Origin: Rotaria socialis
Lineage: Eukaryota; Rotifera; Eurotatoria; Philodinida; Philodinidae
Direction: 5' to 3'
Assembly: GCA_905331475.1 (NCBI GenBank)
Contig: CAJNYU010001862.1
Coordinates: 53,894-117,893, forward strand
DNA: 64,000 bases
This document shows, in pieces, positions 62,050 to 64,000 of this stretch (the stretch's first letter is position 1; every line of letters begins with the position of its first letter). Under the pieces are notes generated by a model. It saw only the letters and a list, made by a program, of their open reading frames with translations, searched no databases and was not told where the DNA came from. The translations under genes were made by a program, and so were the position numbers.

Positions 62050-62465
62050 AATTCCAACTTTAAAGGAAAAATTTCAAAAATGCCTATTCAAAAGAGTGAA
62101 AAATATACAATTATATGAGCAGGATCTCTTGGATTCTTTTATTCTATACAAAATATTAAGAATAATGTACAGCAACATTACTATGACACCAAATATAATT
62201 AGGCTTCTGATTGGAAGGTCAAACAAACGAATCGTCTCTCTTGCACAAACCGACAACTCCACCAATTTTGACAAACTTTGTAACTTCGCATGGAAAAGTT
62301 GAAAAACAACGTACACTACTGCTATTCTCACTGATTCTAATCGTTACTTCTTAACACCTACTTTCATTTCCTGTTTTCTTTTTCGTCTTGTACAAATTAT
62401 TATTACTAGGCTGCCAGCACCCCTGGGGTGAATTAGCCTCTCAAATAAACCTACGCATTATAAAA

Positions 62466-63162
62466 AGAAAGAAAACTGTTTACTATTAGTCAACATTTTC
62501 AGCTGAAATGCTTGTACAGAACGCTGTTCGTTTTACGTTGAGAAAATATACCATTCTACTTCTTTTTGGATTTTGAAAAAAACAATGTGTTGTTTACAAA
62601 GACATTTCAAGTAACTTTGAATATCGTTTTCGAAGACCAGAATGTTCAACCTCAGCAATACTTTACCTGAATATAAATTAAATTACATATAATCGAATAT
62701 AAATCATTTTGTCAATATATATTTAAGAACAATGAAAAAATGGCGAATCGATGCGCATTAGATAACCTGACTTATTCTTTTGCATACATTCCATTTGAAA
62801 AGAATAATATTTTTTTGAATTCGGATACAATGCGTAGGCGTCGGATATAAATGATTTTCGATGAATAAAGAATAACATGTTGCACTAATGAAAGAAATAA
62901 TTACAAATGTACTTTTCAAATTGCTGTATTAAACAGAAAGCCAAAGACAAAATATAAATTTTATGTGAATAGAAACAAAGACATTATCTATTATTCCTTT
63001 TAGTGATTAAATGCAGCTGAGACATATTAATTGTTCCATGAGAAAATATACTTATTTTTTTGGCCTTCGTAACGAAAAACAAGCTCGCCTATAAATTGAG
63101 CCGCATTTTATCTACATCTACACATTCTCTCTCTCATTTCAATTCCTTTGTCGTTTACAGAA
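62466..63162. promoter_or_regulatory. Spacer and likely promoter of the 63163 gene
   Basis: A TATAAAT box at about 63091-63097 lies 66 bases before the ATG, followed by a CT-rich stretch and TTTACAG ending at 63160, which may be a splice or trans-splice acceptor. The rest is AT-rich and featureless. Confidence 0.45.
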
Positions 63163-63232
63163 ATGCAAACGTCAATCTACATATGGCTTTATGCAATTGC
63201 TTTTGTGGAACTGCTGATAGTCTCATTATCTG
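63163..63232 (+). CDS. First coding exon of a secreted or membrane protein (partial)
   Basis: Encodes MQTSIYIWLYAIAFVELLIV and ends LSG before a consensus donor GTAAGT. This is a signal peptide. The following exon was not identified before the window ends at 64000, so the product is unknown. The promoter-like TATAAAT upstream supports a real gene. Confidence 0.5.
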
Positions 63233-64000
63233 GTAAGTCTTACATTCAAATCTTTTACAGTAAATCTACGTCGAAAAGGTATGTTTTTCGTTTTCAAATA
63301 AAAAGAAAGTGGCCCTACTATTAATTTCTGAATGCTTACAAGTCACGCATCAATTATCATCTTGACTATACCATTGAATCTATTTGCCCATTCCTTTCGT
63401 ATCCATGCTTTGTGGTTGTGATAAGACTAATATTCTCATCTCCATCGAGATAGAAAGATTCTTTTGAAGAATATCAGTTATTGCTCTCATAGAATGAAAG
63501 CAGCCCCTCTAGATTGTATACTACTGAATGGAGCGTGTCGGCTTTATTCGATGATAATTGCAATCAACATAGGAAAGATACTAGGGCCGCGAGTTTATAG
63601 TTGTTAGAAAAATTTGGATATTGGTGAAAATAAACATAACTATCTTCTGCCACAAAATCAACAGACATCAACTGTGAATTCTAATTACTGTTCATCACCC
63701 ACCAAGAGAAAGTTGATATAAATCATTGCCAAAGACTCGTAAGTATTGCGTCTCCATCAAAATAATCAATTGCAATTTCAAATGAAAGAAAAAACTTATC
63801 AGTATAGCTGTATTCGAGCTGAAATATGGAGCTCATAAGTATTATTTACATTCATTGAGCTGATTTCGAATAGCTTAAGTAAAAATTCTTCCTTGAAAGT
63901 CTGATTGATTTCTATAATTTATAATGAGCTGTCCTTAAGTTTTATTTTTTTAAGTACTCTCTGATGGGTACAAAAAGTAACAGTAGCGTAATTATAAGTG
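63233..64000. other. Downstream of first exon; no further exon recognised
   Basis: Presumably intron and/or exons of the gene starting at 63163, but no segment with clear coding character and matching phase stood out. Confidence 0.35.

Larger units (their letters stand above)
60300..62465 (+). mobile_element. LINE C: 5'-truncated, degenerate non-LTR retrotransposon
   Basis: Reads from the linker between endonuclease and RT through RT and C-terminal region, ending about 62465 after a GCTGCCAGCACCCCTGGGG stretch and TATAAAAAGAAAG. No endonuclease and no target duplication were found. Confidence 0.75.

Noticed and set aside
1..64000. tRNA, rRNA or other structured RNA genes
   Set aside because: No cloverleaf with A/B boxes or rRNA core sequence was recognised by eye; a covariance-model scan would be needed to exclude them.

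Overview
The window looks like nuclear DNA of a small, compact-genome metazoan. The base composition is strongly AT-rich. The genes are animal genes (a Pax3/7 factor, a TRPM channel, an SLC41 magnesium transporter, a Ly6 protein, a rhodopsin-like receptor) and are split by many introns of about 50-80 bp with GT-AG ends. A bdelloid rotifer is my best guess, from the tiny introns, the degenerate APE-type LINEs and the many small DNA elements. The species assignment is inference; no tool was available to test it. I saw no rRNA, tRNA, CRISPR array or bacterial operon.

Layout. 0.2-2.4 kb: SLC41-type Mg2+ transporter (+, 10 exons). 5.5-6.5 kb: an inverted-repeat element holding a degenerate 21-bp tandem array. 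8.5-9.8 kb: fucosyltransferase-like type II membrane protein (+, 2 exons). 10.3-11.0 kb: GPI-anchored Ly6/uPAR-like protein (+, 3 exons). 12.2-12.6 kb: hAT-like MITE. 14.2-14.8 kb: hypothetical protein with a papain-like NC motif (-). 18.3-20.2 kb: Pax3/7 with paired domain and complete homeodomain (+, 6 exons). 20-24 kb is nearly empty.

24-38 kb is a repeat quarter. It holds a broken LINE (-) carrying a mariner-type MITE, a 71-bp minisatellite, a LINE ORF1 remnant split by a 1.5-kb foldback element that itself carries a MITE, several TA-flanked foldback elements, and a decayed DNA transposon of about 3 kb (-). 38.4-39.0 kb has a 31-bp minisatellite interrupted by a hAT-like MITE. 39.9-40.9 kb: intronless rhodopsin-like GPCR (+).

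41.2-51.2 kb: a TRPM channel gene (-), reconstructed as 27 exons and 1170 residues. One of its last introns carries a 4.5-kb LINE in antisense orientation, flanked by a perfect 11-bp target duplication. 52-60 kb is again dense in nested MITEs and foldback elements with a 21-bp minisatellite. 60.3-62.5 kb is a decayed LINE whose catalytic YVDD segment is tandemly duplicated. At 63.2 kb the first exon of a secreted protein begins (+) and the rest is not identified.

The host genes do not form an operon or pathway; they are independent genes in a repeat-rich region. The most unusual content is a group of non-autonomous elements with TA target sites and CCCANG...CNTGGG ends. Several of their interiors are filled with a short motif private to that copy, repeated in both orientations.
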